From: Bradyrhizobium glycinis
Lineage (GTDB): Bacteria; Pseudomonadota; Alphaproteobacteria; Rhizobiales; Xanthobacteraceae
Assembly: GCF_016031655.1 (NCBI RefSeq)
Contig: NZ_JACCHQ010000004.1
Location: 236,038 to 300,037 of the forward strand
Direction: 5' to 3'
DNA: 64,000 bases
A program made the translations under genes and the position numbers. The notes beneath the pieces were generated by a model, which searched no databases, was not told the DNA's origin, and saw nothing but the letters and a program-made list of their open reading frames with translations. Positions 44,470 through 54,754 of this stretch are shown here, one piece after another (position 1 is the stretch's first letter; every line of letters begins with the position of its first letter).

Positions 44470-44946
44470 TCAGCCGTTGAAGATGCTCTCGAGCGGCAGA
44501 TGGGATTTCACGATCGGGGATTTGAGCACGACAAAGCTGAAGTATTTGTCGATGCCGATATCCATCTCGACGAGGCGCTCCATGACCGCCTGGTATTCGC
44601 TGATTCCCGCCGTGATGAACTTGACGAGATAGTCGTACCCGCCGGAGACCAGGTGGCACTCAACGACTGAATCGATCTTTTCGATCGTGGTGAGAAAGCG
44701 GGCGAAATCGATCTGCCGATGATTCTTCAAAGTGATCTCGGCAAAGACGGTCAAGGTTTGTCCAAGTTTGGCAACGTCAATCTGGGCGGAGTAGCCGGTG
44801 ATGAAGCCCTCCGTCTGGAGCCTCTTGACGCGCATCAGGCATGGGCTCGGGGACAGGTTGATCAGCTCTGCAAGCTCGACGTTGGAAATCCGCCCATTCT
44901 TCTGCAGTTCGCATAGAATCCTGATGTCGATCTTATCGAGCTTCAT
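44470..44946 (-). CDS. Lrp/AsnC family transcriptional regulator
   Basis: A 158-residue regulator: N-terminal helix-turn-helix (KIDIRILCELQKNGRISNVE, LSPSPCLMRVKRLQTEGFIT) and C-terminal RAM ligand domain (VECHLVSGGYDYLVKFITAG). Such regulators respond to amino acids. It lies between the aminotransferase and the FAD oxidase and probably controls one or both. Convergent with the aminotransferase. Confidence 0.92.
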   Translation of the reverse strand: MKLDKIDIRILCELQKNGRISNVELAELINLSPSPCLMRVKRLQTEGFITGYSAQIDVAKLGQTLTVFAEITLKNHRQIDFARFLTTIEKIDSVVECHLVSGGYDYLVKFITAGISEYQAVMERLVEMDIGIDKYFSFVVLKSPIVKSHLPLESIFNG

Positions 44947-45059
44947 AGTGATGCCATGAGGTGGATGCCAACGGCTTCAGGGCTTTGCGGCCTCAGCGTC
45001 ATGCGCATGTCATAACATCAACCGGCGTGTTTTCCCACCGGACGGTGGACATTGCCCTC

Positions 45060-46385
45060 TTAGAACTCGCTGACCTTGCCCCAGGCGCTCCCTTTCAGCC
45101 GCTCCGGCCTGTAGGGACGCGGGTCGACGATTGGCGGATTGCCCGTGATGATGTCGGCGATCATATGCCCCGCGCCAGGCCCAATCCCAAAACCGTGGCC
45201 GCTGAACCCCGCCGCAAGGATGAAACCTGGGATGGACTCAACCTCGCCGATTGCCGGCACGCCATCCGGCGTGCTGTCGATGTAGCCGGCCCAGACGTTC
45301 GAGATGGCGACGCGCCGAAGCTCCGGCAACAATTCACAGGCGCGCCGATGCGTCAGGCGGATCTGCCTCATGTCGGGACGGGGATCGAGCGTCCGGTTCA
45401 GCTCCATCGGCGTCACCTCGTCGAGCCCCCATCTCGCCAGCGTTTCATGGCCTTGCCGCAAGCCCTCAAAGGCGCCGGGGCTGAGACTGCGCCACCGGCG
45501 AGCGAACATGGGCAGGAATTCGCGAGCGAACCTGAATTGCTGCGGCGTGGGATCGACCCGTGCGCGGCCGCTGATGGCCAGCGTGTAGCCGCCGCTGGCG
45601 CGCCGGGTGAGCGACACCTGCGCAGTGTGCAGGGCATCAGGCAGACCGGCCGCGCCAGGAGCCACGGCAAGAATGGACTGGCGCACGGACGCCTGCGGAA
45701 AACGAATTCCAAGCTGATGACAGAACGAGGATGCCCACGCGCCTCCTGCCATGACTGCCGTCTTTGTCCGGATCGTGCCGACTTCGGTCACCACACCGCT
45801 GACTCGGCCGCCGCTGAGCTCCAAGCCGCGCGCGGCGCAATACTGGTGCACTGTGCCACCCGCTGCCATGATCGCACGCGCGGCGATGGGCACGGCCTTT
45901 GAGGTGTCTGCCGTCCCGTCGGTGGGGGAGAAGACGCCACCTTTCCACTTGCGACCCGTCGCCTTGCCTCGCTCGTTCGCTTCTTCTGCACTCAACATGT
46001 GCGTCGTGACCCCTACGGTCCTGGCGAAGTCTCGCCACTTGGCCCAGCCCGCAAGCTCATCTTCGTCATTCGACAAATACAGAAGGCCGCAACGGCGAAA
46101 GCCCGTATCTGCACCGGTCTCCAGGGCAACTCTCTCCCAGAGATCGAGGCTCTTGGTGGCAAGCGGCAGCTCGCGTGCATCGCGGTTCTGTTGGCGGCAC
46201 CATCCCCAGTTGCGGCTGGACTGCTCGGCGGCGACGCGGCCCTTTTCGAGCAAGGCGACCTTGATGCCGCGGCGGGCAAGATAATAGCTCGTGAACACGC
46301 CCACCACGCCACCGCCGATGACGACGACGTCTGCCTCCTGCGGCAGTGAAGGACTGGATTCGATAGGCATGAGCGGTGCGCTCAT
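45060..46385 (-). CDS. FAD-dependent amino acid/amine oxidoreductase (DAO family), copy 1
   Basis: A 441-residue flavoprotein with the Rossmann loop VVVIGGGVVGVFTSYYLARR and the striking segment EQSSRNWGWCRQQNRDARE. The C-terminus has the FAD contact GFILAAGFSGHGFGIGPGAG. It is of the D-amino acid/sarcosine/opine oxidase superfamily. The plus-strand protein at 57685-59007 has the same SSRNWGWCRQQNRD motif and the same HGFG-IGPG or LGPG end; the two are paralogues. The substrate is probably a secondary amine or amino acid. GGAGG lies 9 bases before the start at 46385. Confidence 0.85.
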   Translation of the reverse strand: MSAPLMPIESSPSLPQEADVVVIGGGVVGVFTSYYLARRGIKVALLEKGRVAAEQSSRNWGWCRQQNRDARELPLATKSLDLWERVALETGADTGFRRCGLLYLSNDEDELAGWAKWRDFARTVGVTTHMLSAEEANERGKATGRKWKGGVFSPTDGTADTSKAVPIAARAIMAAGGTVHQYCAARGLELSGGRVSGVVTEVGTIRTKTAVMAGGAWASSFCHQLGIRFPQASVRQSILAVAPGAAGLPDALHTAQVSLTRRASGGYTLAISGRARVDPTPQQFRFAREFLPMFARRWRSLSPGAFEGLRQGHETLARWGLDEVTPMELNRTLDPRPDMRQIRLTHRRACELLPELRRVAISNVWAGYIDSTPDGVPAIGEVESIPGFILAAGFSGHGFGIGPGAGHMIADIITGNPPIVDPRPYRPERLKGSAWGKVSEF

Positions 46386-47044
46386 TCGGTGGGACCTCCG
46401 GTGGTTGCCCTATCCTAGGCGCCGAATTGCGGCAGGCCTCGCCGAGTTTGGTGATTGGGACGGAATATCCTGCGGTTTGCTGCCTCCGGCACAGGCAATT
46501 CACTGCGAGAATATTTGCTTGCAGGGCATTTCGCAGGCATCGTCACCCCGCACGCTGCGCGATTGCGCTTTGCGCCGCGCCGGGCGCTCATCCTGCACAC
46601 ATTGACGGCCCTCGCGTGCAGACTGAAATGCCAAATCGGACTTCGTTTTTAGAAGTTCCTGCTGCTCGAATGCCGGGTTTCGGCGACTCCAGCATGATCC
46701 CATTGGTCAAGATCGGCGGAATATTCAAACTCGATCGAGAGGTCGAAACCCCGTGGAGGCGAACTGCATGAGCCTTGTCCAGGAAGTGACCTTCACGGAA
46801 GCGATCAAGCCACGACGGGGCGTGATGTGAGCTTCGCCTCGATGGAAGCGGCTGATTTGGCCGCTGCGGCACGCCGAGGAGATCTTGCTTATTGCGCCGG
46901 GAGGACTGAATCATGTCGCAGCCTCCAATGAGAGAAGGGCAGGTCGAGCGGCGGATAGTCGAGCTGTCTAAGGAGCGACGGCACGCAAAGGGCAGAGGTC
47001 GCCGGCGCCAGGAGCGCACCGCGCTGAAAGGGGAGGGTATTCTT
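46386..47044. other. Intergenic region before the peptide transporter operon
   Basis: About 660 bases. Two short open frames with possible starts overlap as ATGA: 46629-46772 (47 codons) and 46768-46830 (20 codons, GGAGG upstream). They have no family and could be leader peptides or chance. The frame upstream of the ABC gene start (46913-47044) is a charged stretch that does not look coding. Confidence 0.4.
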
Positions 47045-48736
47045 ATGGCCTCTGACGTGCAGGCTGCAGCCCCGACCGGTGTCGTGCTCTCGGTGCGCGA
47101 TCTGAGCGTGAGCCTGCCTGAGGGAATGGAGCGAGCATACGCCGTCGAAAACATCTCCTTCGATCTGAAGCGCGGACAGATTCTCTGTATCATCGGGGAA
47201 TCGGGATCGGGCAAGTCGGTCACCGCGAATGCGATCATGGGGCTCCTGCCGAAAGCGATCCGGGTCTCCTCGGGCGCGATCCACCTGGATGGGACGAACA
47301 TCGTAGGCCTCTCGCCCGACAAGCTCCGCAGCCTGCGCGGCCGCGTCGTGTCGATGATCTTTCAAGATCCTCTCTCGGCGCTCAATCCGTTGATGACAGT
47401 GGGCGCGCAGATCGAGGAGGTAATGGCTGCGCATGATGTTGGCACGCCGGCGTCCCGGCGCAGCCGCGCCATCGATTTGCTGACCGAAGTGGGCCTGCCC
47501 GATCCGCCGCTCATGTATCACCAATATCCGTTCCGACTTTCGGGCGGGCAGCGGCAGCGGGTGATGATCGCCATGGCCCTGGCTCTCGAGCCCGCGATCC
47601 TGATCGCGGACGAGCCCACCACCGCACTCGACGTGACCACCCAGGCGCAGATCCTGCAGTTGATCCGCGACATCCAGCGCCGCAAAGGCATGAGCGTCAT
47701 GTTCATCACCCACGACTTCGGCGTCGTCGCCGAAATTGCCGACTACGTCGTCGTGATGGAGAAGGGTCATTGCGTCGAGCAGGGCAGTGCCGAACAGGTG
47801 CTGAAGTCGCCCAGCCATCTCTATACGCGCCGCCTGATCGCGGCGGTGCCGCACCTGACCGGCAAGGACCGCATTCCCCGGGAAGCCTCGGACAGAGCGT
47901 CCGTGCTCAAGGCCGAGGGCCTCGTAAAGACCTATCGCAGCGGCAGCGCGTTGTTCGGTACGCAGCGCATCGTGCCCGCGGTCAATGGGGTCAGCTTCGA
48001 CATCACCTCGGGGCGCACGCTTGGCGTTGTCGGAGAAAGCGGTTCGGGCAAATCGTCGCTCGGCCGGCTTCTGATCAAGCTCATGGAATGTGACAGCGGT
48101 TCGATCCTGTTCGAGGGCCGCGACATTGCTGGGCTTTCGGAAGCCGAGTTTCGGCCGCTGCGGCCAAAGATCCAGATGATCTTCCAGGATCCTTTTGCCT
48201 CGCTTAATCCGCGATCGACCGTTGGGCACATTCTGACGGTCGGCCCGGTCGCGCATGGGATGCACTACAGCGAGGCTGCCGAGCGGGCGCGGGAGCTGCT
48301 GTCACATGTCGGCCTCGATGCAGGCGCCTTCGACCGTTATCCGCACGAGTTCTCCGGCGGGCAGCGCCAGCGCATCGGAATCGCACGGGCGCTGATGTTC
48401 AAGCCGAGATTGCTGATCGCCGACGAGGCGGTCTCTGCGCTGGACGTCTCGATCCAGGCCCAGATCCTGAAACTCCTGGATCAGATTCAGCGGGAGACCG
48501 GCGTCTCGATGATCTTCATCACGCACGATCTGCGCGTCGCAAGCCAGATCTGCGATGAAATCGCCGTCATGCATCGCGGACAGATCGTCGAATGCGGGCC
48601 ACCGTCGCAGATCTTCCTCGACCCGAAATCCAGCTATACGCGAGAATTGGTGGCAGCTATCCCGGGTGAGCAGCCCGCAAGCACGCCCGAACATGCAGAC
48701 TTCGGCCCACATCACAATCGAGGAGAGACGTTATGA
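47045..48736 (+). CDS. Peptide-type ABC transporter ATPase with two fused nucleotide-binding domains
   Basis: A 563-residue protein made of two ABC ATPase domains in tandem, like GsiA or fused DppD-DppF. First domain: [38 protein letters not shown]. Second: [39 protein letters not shown] (an Ala instead of Pro after the catalytic Glu). The C-terminal oligopeptide-transporter region ([15 protein letters not shown] and [15 protein letters not shown]) follows each. It energises uptake by the permeases encoded at 50463 and 51449. ATG 47045 has GGGGAGGG upstream; the stop overlaps the next gene as ATGA. Confidence 0.92.
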   Translation: MASDVQAAAPTGVVLSVRDLSVSLPEGMERAYAVENISFDLKRGQILCIIGESGSGKSVTANAIMGLLPKAIRVSSGAIHLDGTNIVGLSPDKLRSLRGRVVSMIFQDPLSALNPLMTVGAQIEEVMAAHDVGTPASRRSRAIDLLTEVGLPDPPLMYHQYPFRLSGGQRQRVMIAMALALEPAILIADEPTTALDVTTQAQILQLIRDIQRRKGMSVMFITHDFGVVAEIADYVVVMEKGHCVEQGSAEQVLKSPSHLYTRRLIAAVPHLTGKDRIPREASDRASVLKAEGLVKTYRSGSALFGTQRIVPAVNGVSFDITSGRTLGVVGESGSGKSSLGRLLIKLMECDSGSILFEGRDIAGLSEAEFRPLRPKIQMIFQDPFASLNPRSTVGHILTVGPVAHGMHYSEAAERARELLSHVGLDAGAFDRYPHEFSGGQRQRIGIARALMFKPRLLIADEAVSALDVSIQAQILKLLDQIQRETGVSMIFITHDLRVASQICDEIAVMHRGQIVECGPPSQIFLDPKSSYTRELVAAIPGEQPASTPEHADFGPHHNRGETL

Positions 48737-50403
48737 CCAACCGTTCTGGGACGACATCGACCTACTCGCGGCGCGATGCTCTGCGCATGGTGGGAATCGG
48801 CGGAGCTGCCGGCCTCTTCGCGCCAAATCTTCTGGGGAAGCCCGCGCGCGCCCGCACCGCTCCGGCAAAGCCGAACGGCCGCGTGATCGTCGGGCTCGGG
48901 CAGGAGCCGACCGTCTTCAATCCGCTGATGGTCCACATCGAGGTCGATGACGGCGTGCATTTCTCGGTGTTCGACGCGCTCTTCCGCATCGATCCTCAAG
49001 GCGTCATCCAGCCCAACCTCGCCGTGGAAGTGCCGAATCAAAAGAACGGCGGCATTTCCGAGGACGGTCTCAAATGGCGCATTCGTCTGCGCGATGATGT
49101 CCGCTGGCACGACGGCACACCTTTCAGTGCCGAGGACGTGAAGTTCACACTCGAACTGATCACCAATCCCAATTTCCGCAGCTGGCGCACCGCCGGCCAT
49201 TCACTGGTGCGCGACATCACGGTGATGTCGCCCACGGAGATCTCGTGGCGAATGGAGGAGGCCTTTGCGCCGTATCTGTCCTTCCTGACCGAAACGTTCA
49301 TCGTGCCCAAGCACATCCTCGGGAAAGAGGCCAATCCAAACAATGCCCCGTTCAATCAGGCGCCGATCGGCACCGGCGCATTCAAGTGGGCCAAGCGAGT
49401 TCCCGGCGACCATCTCGAGCTCGTCGCCAACACCGACTATTTCGGTGAAGGCCCTCACATCGAGCGGCTGGTGTTCAAATACATTCCCGATCTCACGGTG
49501 CTCTACACCCAGTTCAAGAGCGGCGACATCGACCTCGTGGGCCAGCCCTACATCACGCCCGATCATTATGGGGAAGCCAAGACGCTGCCGAACCGCGTGG
49601 TGACGCTCGTCCCGAGGGCCTCGTTCGAGTCCTTTTACCTGAACCTCGAGCGCCCGCAGTTCAAGGAGCTCGCGGTGCGCGAGGCGCTTTATGCCGCGAT
49701 CGACAAGGAATCGATCGTCCAGGGACTCTATTACGGGGTGCCGACCCCGACGGAGACCTTCATGCCGAGGCAGTCCTTCTTCTTCAATTCCAATCTGCCA
49801 CTGCACCAATTCGACCTGAATCGCGCGCGCAAGATCCTCGATCAAGCCGGCTGGGCTCCCGGAGCGGGCGGCATTCGGACCAAGAACGGCGTTCGTCTGT
49901 CCTTCACCAACTCGACCACGTCGGGCGATCCCCTTCGCGAACAGGTGCAGCAATTCCTGCAGCAGACGTTTGCGCAGCTCGGCATCGAAATGAAGATATC
50001 GAACCTGCCCGCCGCGGTGATGTGGGGCGAGTTCTGGATGCAGTCCCAGTTCGATTCCGTGATCGTCGGCAGCTCGTATCTGATCGGCGCTGACCCGGAC
50101 GTCAGCAATCGCCTGCACTCGCGTTCGATCGGCGCGAAGGGCGGGCGCGGGTCGAACAATGCGCAATATGCCAATCCCGAGGTCGATGCTCTGCTCGACA
50201 AGGGCGCGCGCACCTTCGATCCCGAAGCCCGGCGCGCGATCTATTATCGGGTCCAGGAGCTTGTTCGTCGGGATCTGCCCTTCCTTCCGCTGTACCAGAG
50301 CAACGCCGTCGAAGGTCTCAAGAAGGGGATCAGCGGCTTCGTGCCGAACGGCAATACGCGCACGGAATCCTGGAACGCGGTGGCCTGGTCTTGGGCGAGC
50401 TGA
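48733..50403 (+). CDS. Peptide-type ABC transporter substrate-binding protein
   Basis: A 556-residue periplasmic protein of the SBP_bac_5 family (DppA/OppA/NikA type). It has a twin-arginine signal (YSRRDALRMVGIGGAAGLF) and the family marks WRIRLRDDVRWHDGTPFSAE, GTGAFKWAKRVPGDHLEL and YRVQELVRRDLPFLPLYQS. These proteins bind peptides, opines, sugars or metal chelates; the ligand is not readable. Start overlaps the ATPase stop (ATGA). Confidence 0.93.
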   Translation: MTNRSGTTSTYSRRDALRMVGIGGAAGLFAPNLLGKPARARTAPAKPNGRVIVGLGQEPTVFNPLMVHIEVDDGVHFSVFDALFRIDPQGVIQPNLAVEVPNQKNGGISEDGLKWRIRLRDDVRWHDGTPFSAEDVKFTLELITNPNFRSWRTAGHSLVRDITVMSPTEISWRMEEAFAPYLSFLTETFIVPKHILGKEANPNNAPFNQAPIGTGAFKWAKRVPGDHLELVANTDYFGEGPHIERLVFKYIPDLTVLYTQFKSGDIDLVGQPYITPDHYGEAKTLPNRVVTLVPRASFESFYLNLERPQFKELAVREALYAAIDKESIVQGLYYGVPTPTETFMPRQSFFFNSNLPLHQFDLNRARKILDQAGWAPGAGGIRTKNGVRLSFTNSTTSGDPLREQVQQFLQQTFAQLGIEMKISNLPAAVMWGEFWMQSQFDSVIVGSSYLIGADPDVSNRLHSRSIGAKGGRGSNNAQYANPEVDALLDKGARTFDPEARRAIYYRVQELVRRDLPFLPLYQSNAVEGLKKGISGFVPNGNTRTESWNAVAWSWAS

Positions 50404-50462
50404 TCTCTCGCCGCCGGACCCGCAAGCCGGCGGCGGCAGCGTCACGCTAACGGAGGACTTGC

Positions 50463-51413
50463 ATGTCGGGATTCCTGCTCAGTCGTCTCTCGCAGAGCAT
50501 CGTGCTGCTGGTGATCGTCTCGATCATCGGCTTTACGGTTCTCAACCTCATGCCGGGCGGTCCCCTCGCGCAATTCGGGCTCGATCCCGGCATGACTCAG
50601 AAGGATGTCGAGCGTCTCGCCGCGCAGCTCGGGCTCAACAGGCCGCTCTGGATTCAGTATCTCGATTGGGCCTGGCGGCTGCTTCAGGGCGATTGGGGAC
50701 ATTCGTTCCGCGACGGTTCTGCGGTGCTGACGGTGATCGGTCGGCATCTCTCGGCGACCCTGCTGCTGATGGGCACGTCCACCGCCCTGGCGATCGCGGC
50801 CGGCACCTGGATCGGAATCCGCGGCGCCACCCACCGCTACTCGCTGTTCGACTATTGCGCGACCGTGGGCGCCATGGTCGCCCTGTCGGTCCCGACGTTC
50901 TGGTTCGGACTCGTCGGCATCTACATCTTCACGCTGAAGCTCGGCTGGGTGCCGGCAGGCAACATGTACACGATCGGCGACGGCTCGGTGCTGGACTATC
51001 TGCACCACCTGATCCTGCCGAGTTTGGTGCTATCGCTGGTTCATGTCGCGATCTGGAGCCGCTACATGCGCACCGCGACCCTCGATGCGCTCAGCCAGGA
51101 TTTCGTCAAGACGGCCCGCGCCAAGGGCGTGAGCGAGCGCCGCATCTTGCTGAAGCATGTGGTCGGCAATGCGCTGTTGCCGATGATCACGCTGGCGGGG
51201 ATGCAGCTGCCCAGCATCCTGACCGGCGCGTTGGTGACCGAGACGGTCTTCACCTGGCCGGGAATGGGGCGGCTGTTTCTCGACAGCCTCGGCTACAGCG
51301 ATTACCCGGTCGTGATGGGGCTGTTGATCTTCTCGGCCGTCCTGGTCGTGTTGGGCAATCTGATCGCCGACATCGTCATTGCTATCGTCGACCCACGCAT
51401 TCGGCTGGCTTGA
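50463..51413 (+). CDS. Peptide-type ABC transporter permease (DppB type)
   Basis: A 316-residue permease with about six membrane spans: SIVLLVIVSIIGFTVLNLMP at the start, then GDWGHSFRDGSAVL, WSRYMRTATLDALSQDFVKT and ARAKGVSERRILLKHVVGNA (EAA loop). It pairs with the next permease. GGAGG precedes ATG 50463. Confidence 0.93.
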   Translation: MSGFLLSRLSQSIVLLVIVSIIGFTVLNLMPGGPLAQFGLDPGMTQKDVERLAAQLGLNRPLWIQYLDWAWRLLQGDWGHSFRDGSAVLTVIGRHLSATLLLMGTSTALAIAAGTWIGIRGATHRYSLFDYCATVGAMVALSVPTFWFGLVGIYIFTLKLGWVPAGNMYTIGDGSVLDYLHHLILPSLVLSLVHVAIWSRYMRTATLDALSQDFVKTARAKGVSERRILLKHVVGNALLPMITLAGMQLPSILTGALVTETVFTWPGMGRLFLDSLGYSDYPVVMGLLIFSAVLVVLGNLIADIVIAIVDPRIRLA

Positions 51414-51448
51414 GCGCGCTCGTTCGCTGCTAACAGGAGGCAACAGAC

Positions 51449-52327
51449 ATGACCACCATCGTCGCATACGCAGCTCCGACACGCTGGTGGCACAGCCGCG
51501 CGGTGCATCGCTTCCTCCGCCATCATTTGGCGCTCGCGGGAATTGCGATGATCAGCCTGCTTGTGCTGGCGTGTATCGTCGGGCCCTATGCCTTGCCTTA
51601 TGACATGCTCTACATCGACTTGCGCGCACGCTTTGCGTCGCCACTGAGCGGTCACCACTATCTCGGCACCGATCCGCTGGGGCGTGACCTGGCTGCGCGG
51701 CTGTTGATGGCCGGGCGCGTCTCGTTGCTGGTGGGATTCTCCGCGATGCTGCTGTCGACGCTGATCGGTACGCTGGTCGGCGTGACGGCGGGCTACCGTG
51801 GAGGCTGGGTCGGTGCGGCGCTGATGCGAACGGTCGACGGTTTCCTGTCCTATCCGTCGATTTTCCTCGTGTTGGCGCTGGCCGCAACGCTGCGGCCGAG
51901 CCCCGCGATGATTACCGTCATCATTGCCGTCACCAGCTGGATGGAGACGGCCAGAATAGTCGAAGCCGAGGTCCGCTCCCTGCGCGAGCGTGAATTCGTC
52001 CAGGCGGCACGCATGGTGGGGCTGAGCCGGAGCCACATCATGTTTCGCGAGGTCTTGCCCAATGCAATCGGTCCCATCATCGTCGCGGCAAGCCTCGCCG
52101 TCGCCCGCGCGATCCTCCTGGAAGCCTATATCAGCTTTCTCGGCTACGGCATCCAGCCGCCGCTGCCCAGCTGGGGCAACATGCTCAACGGTGCCCAGCA
52201 ATATCTGGCGAGCGCTCCATGGCTCGCCATCGTTCCCGGCGCCGCGATCACGATCGCGGTGACGAGCTTCAATTTCATCGGCGACGGTCTGCGCGATGCC
52301 CTCGACGTCCGAGACGATCACACATGA
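51449..52327 (+). CDS. Peptide-type ABC transporter permease (DppC type)
   Basis: A 292-residue permease: N-terminal span, then HHYLGTDPLGRDLAARLLMA, and the EAA loop QAARMVGLSRSHIMFREVLP. It forms the channel with the DppB-type partner. AGGAGG lies before the ATG. Same operon, 35 bases after the previous gene. Confidence 0.93.
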   Translation: MTTIVAYAAPTRWWHSRAVHRFLRHHLALAGIAMISLLVLACIVGPYALPYDMLYIDLRARFASPLSGHHYLGTDPLGRDLAARLLMAGRVSLLVGFSAMLLSTLIGTLVGVTAGYRGGWVGAALMRTVDGFLSYPSIFLVLALAATLRPSPAMITVIIAVTSWMETARIVEAEVRSLREREFVQAARMVGLSRSHIMFREVLPNAIGPIIVAASLAVARAILLEAYISFLGYGIQPPLPSWGNMLNGAQQYLASAPWLAIVPGAAITIAVTSFNFIGDGLRDALDVRDDHT

Positions 52328-52381
52328 CCAATGTGAGCCAAGCCACGGCTGAACATAATAAACGTAAGAGAAGCAAACGCC

Positions 52382-53692
52382 ATGCACGGGCCGCGAGTTG
52401 AGGAGAAGGACACGCCCTATTGGTGGGAGGCCGCTCCGCTCAAGCCTCTGCCGCAGCAGCCGCTACCGAACAAGCTCGACGTGCTCATCGTGGGCGCGGG
52501 TTATGCCGGACTTTCGGCGGGGCTGGTGCTGGCGCGCGAAGGGCGCTCGGTTGCAGCGTTCGATGCCATGGATCCGGGTGAGGGAGCGTCTACGCGCAAT
52601 GGCGGCATCACCAGCGGATCCATTCGCCCCGACTACGCGACGCTCGCAAGGCGGTTCGGGGAAGACACGGCGCAAGCGATCGAGGCCGAAGGCAAGCTCG
52701 CGCGCGAATTTCTGTACGACTTCATCAGGACCGAGGGCCTCGACTGCGATTTCCAGCTGACGGGCCAGTTCAAAGGTGCCTTCGGATACGAGCAATACGA
52801 AATCATGGCCCGCAGCGCCGAGGCGCTGGCGAAGAAATTGCGGATCGAGGCTTACGCGGTCCCCTATGCCGAGCAGCGCAAATACATCGGCACCGACGTC
52901 TATCGCGGCGGCACGGTACGGATGGACATCGGCGGGCTGCACCCGGCGAAATTCCATGCCGAGCTACTGCGCGTCTCGCTCGCTGCGGGCTTGGCCGTCC
53001 ACGCACGGATGCCGGTCCTCTCAATCGAGCGAGATGGTTCCGGATTCCGCGTCGTGACCGCGGCCGGCGCGGTCCAGGCGAGTCAGGTGCTGGTGTGTAC
53101 CAATGGCTACACCGACGGTGCCGTGCCCTTCCTACGTCGCAGGTTGGTCCCGGTTCGCAGCCGGATCATTGCGACCGAGGAGCTCGCGCCTGACGTCATG
53201 GCGCGGCTGATGCCGAAGCGCATGACGATCACCGAGAACCGGGAGGTCGGCTTCTATTACCGGCCATCGCCCGACGGCAGGCGCATTCTGCTCGGCGGCC
53301 GCGACAGCTCGCGGGTCGGCGACCCCGTCGCTCCGAAGCTGCTGTTGCGCAAAGGCCTGGTCAATCTGTTTCCTGAACTCGAAACCGTTCGCCTCTCGCA
53401 CAGGTGGTTCGGTAATGTCGCCATGAACCGCGACATGATCCCGCGCATCTTCGAGAAGGATGGTATCGTCTATGCCACTGGCTTCTGCGGCTCGGGTGTG
53501 GTCTGGGCGCCCTGGATCGGCATGCATGCGGCCCGCAAGCTGATAGGACATGAGGAGCGCGCACGGACGGCCTTTGACTTCCGGCCTCCGGCCTTCATCC
53601 CGTTCTATCGCGGCAACCCCTGGTTCATGCCGGCCTTCATTCAGGGCTATCGGATGCGGGATCGGATCGCAATGTGGCGTGCCAGCCGCTGA
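52382..53692 (+). CDS. FAD-dependent oxidoreductase of the PuuB/gamma-glutamylputrescine oxidase type
   Basis: A 436-residue flavoprotein beginning with a family-typical YWWEAAP segment, then LIVGAGYAGLSAGLVLARE (FAD loop) and GEGASTRNGGITSGSIRP, which contains the covalent-flavin-like or FAD-contact region of PuuB relatives. The C-terminus has GIVYATGFCGSGVVWAPWIG. Family members oxidise gamma-glutamylputrescine, other N-substituted amines or amino acids. It follows the transporter permease by 54 bases, so it likely acts on the imported compound. No glutamylputrescine synthetase (PuuA) gene is seen. Confidence 0.87.
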   Translation: MHGPRVEEKDTPYWWEAAPLKPLPQQPLPNKLDVLIVGAGYAGLSAGLVLAREGRSVAAFDAMDPGEGASTRNGGITSGSIRPDYATLARRFGEDTAQAIEAEGKLAREFLYDFIRTEGLDCDFQLTGQFKGAFGYEQYEIMARSAEALAKKLRIEAYAVPYAEQRKYIGTDVYRGGTVRMDIGGLHPAKFHAELLRVSLAAGLAVHARMPVLSIERDGSGFRVVTAAGAVQASQVLVCTNGYTDGAVPFLRRRLVPVRSRIIATEELAPDVMARLMPKRMTITENREVGFYYRPSPDGRRILLGGRDSSRVGDPVAPKLLLRKGLVNLFPELETVRLSHRWFGNVAMNRDMIPRIFEKDGIVYATGFCGSGVVWAPWIGMHAARKLIGHEERARTAFDFRPPAFIPFYRGNPWFMPAFIQGYRMRDRIAMWRASR

Positions 53693-53868
53693 TGGCAGAT
53701 TGGTCTGCCTGCGGCATCATCAATGAAATCCTGTGCCGAACTTTGCGCGGCTCCGATTGCATCGTGCTGTCAGGTCCAAGCTAGGCTGCGAACCATGCGA
53801 GCACAGTCAGCCGGTGCTCGTCCCGACAGGTGCCGGCGATACAGCCGCCATGCCGCAAGAGACAACTC

Positions 53869-54744
53869 ATGACGACCATCGCAGCTTGCCAGCCTGAAGA
53901 TCACGACGATGGGGCGGTGGCCCTCGTTCCTTTTGCCAGATCGCATCTCGAAGGCGCTTTAAAGCTCTCGCAAGAGGTGTCCTGGCCCTACCGGTTCGAG
54001 GATTGGGATGTCGCGCTGCAGTTGGGCCAAGGCTTCGTTCTTGAGCGCGCCGGCGCCGTGATCGGGACTGCTGCCTGGTGGGCGTATGGCGAGAGTCATG
54101 CATCCGTCGGCATGATTATCGTCGCGAGCGCCGCTCAGGGCCGCGGCTATGGGGCGCGGCTCATGGATGCGCTGCTGACGTCGGCGTATCCGCGCAGTAT
54201 CCTGCTGAATGCGACGGCGCAAGGCATCCCGCTTTACCGGCGCCGCGGTTTCGTTCCTGTTGGGGACATCCATCAGCATCAGGGAGTTCCAGGGGAAGCG
54301 TATACCGCGGTGCCCTCTCGTCTCGTCCGGTCGATGACGGCATCGGATTTCGAGGTGGTTGCACGGCTCGATCGCGAGGCGACCGGCTTGGAGCGGCGGC
54401 AGCTGCTGAACCGGCTGTTCGACAGCGGCGACGGCTATGTTCTGCAGCGCGACGGCATCCCGCGCGGTTACGCGATCTCCCGTCTGTTCGGCCGCGGGCA
54501 CGTCATCGGGCCTGTCGGTGCCGAAAATCCGGCCGATGCACGCGCGCTGATCGAGACCGCACTCGCCGTTCTCGGGCGTCGTTTCGTCCGGATCGATACC
54601 TCCTCCACGTCCGAGCTTGGGGAGTGGCTCGACGGCATCGGCCTGCAGCAGGTCAGTGAGGTCACCACCATGATCCTCGGCAAGCAGCCAGCGGCAACCG
54701 GGCCCGCGCGCACATTCGCGCTCGCCAGTCAGTCCTTCGGCTAG
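53869..54744 (+). CDS. GNAT family N-acetyltransferase with two domains, copy 2
   Basis: A 291-residue protein: GNAT domain with VGMIIVASAAQGRGYGARLM and LNATAQGIPLYRRRGFVPVG, then a C-terminal domain with GRGHVIGPVGAENPADARAL. It has the same two-domain plan as the protein at 38648-39526. The ATG at 53869 has only a weak AAGAGA before it. Expected to acetylate a small molecule; a detoxification or activation step of the pathway is possible. Confidence 0.82.
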   Translation: MTTIAACQPEDHDDGAVALVPFARSHLEGALKLSQEVSWPYRFEDWDVALQLGQGFVLERAGAVIGTAAWWAYGESHASVGMIIVASAAQGRGYGARLMDALLTSAYPRSILLNATAQGIPLYRRRGFVPVGDIHQHQGVPGEAYTAVPSRLVRSMTASDFEVVARLDREATGLERRQLLNRLFDSGDGYVLQRDGIPRGYAISRLFGRGHVIGPVGAENPADARALIETALAVLGRRFVRIDTSSTSELGEWLDGIGLQQVSEVTTMILGKQPAATGPARTFALASQSFG

Positions 54745-54754
54745 GAGACATCGC

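Noticed and set aside
46913..47044. N-terminal extension of the ABC ATPase from an upstream start
   Set aside because: The 44 extra residues are charged and unlike any transporter N-terminus, while ATG 47045 has an excellent ribosome site.
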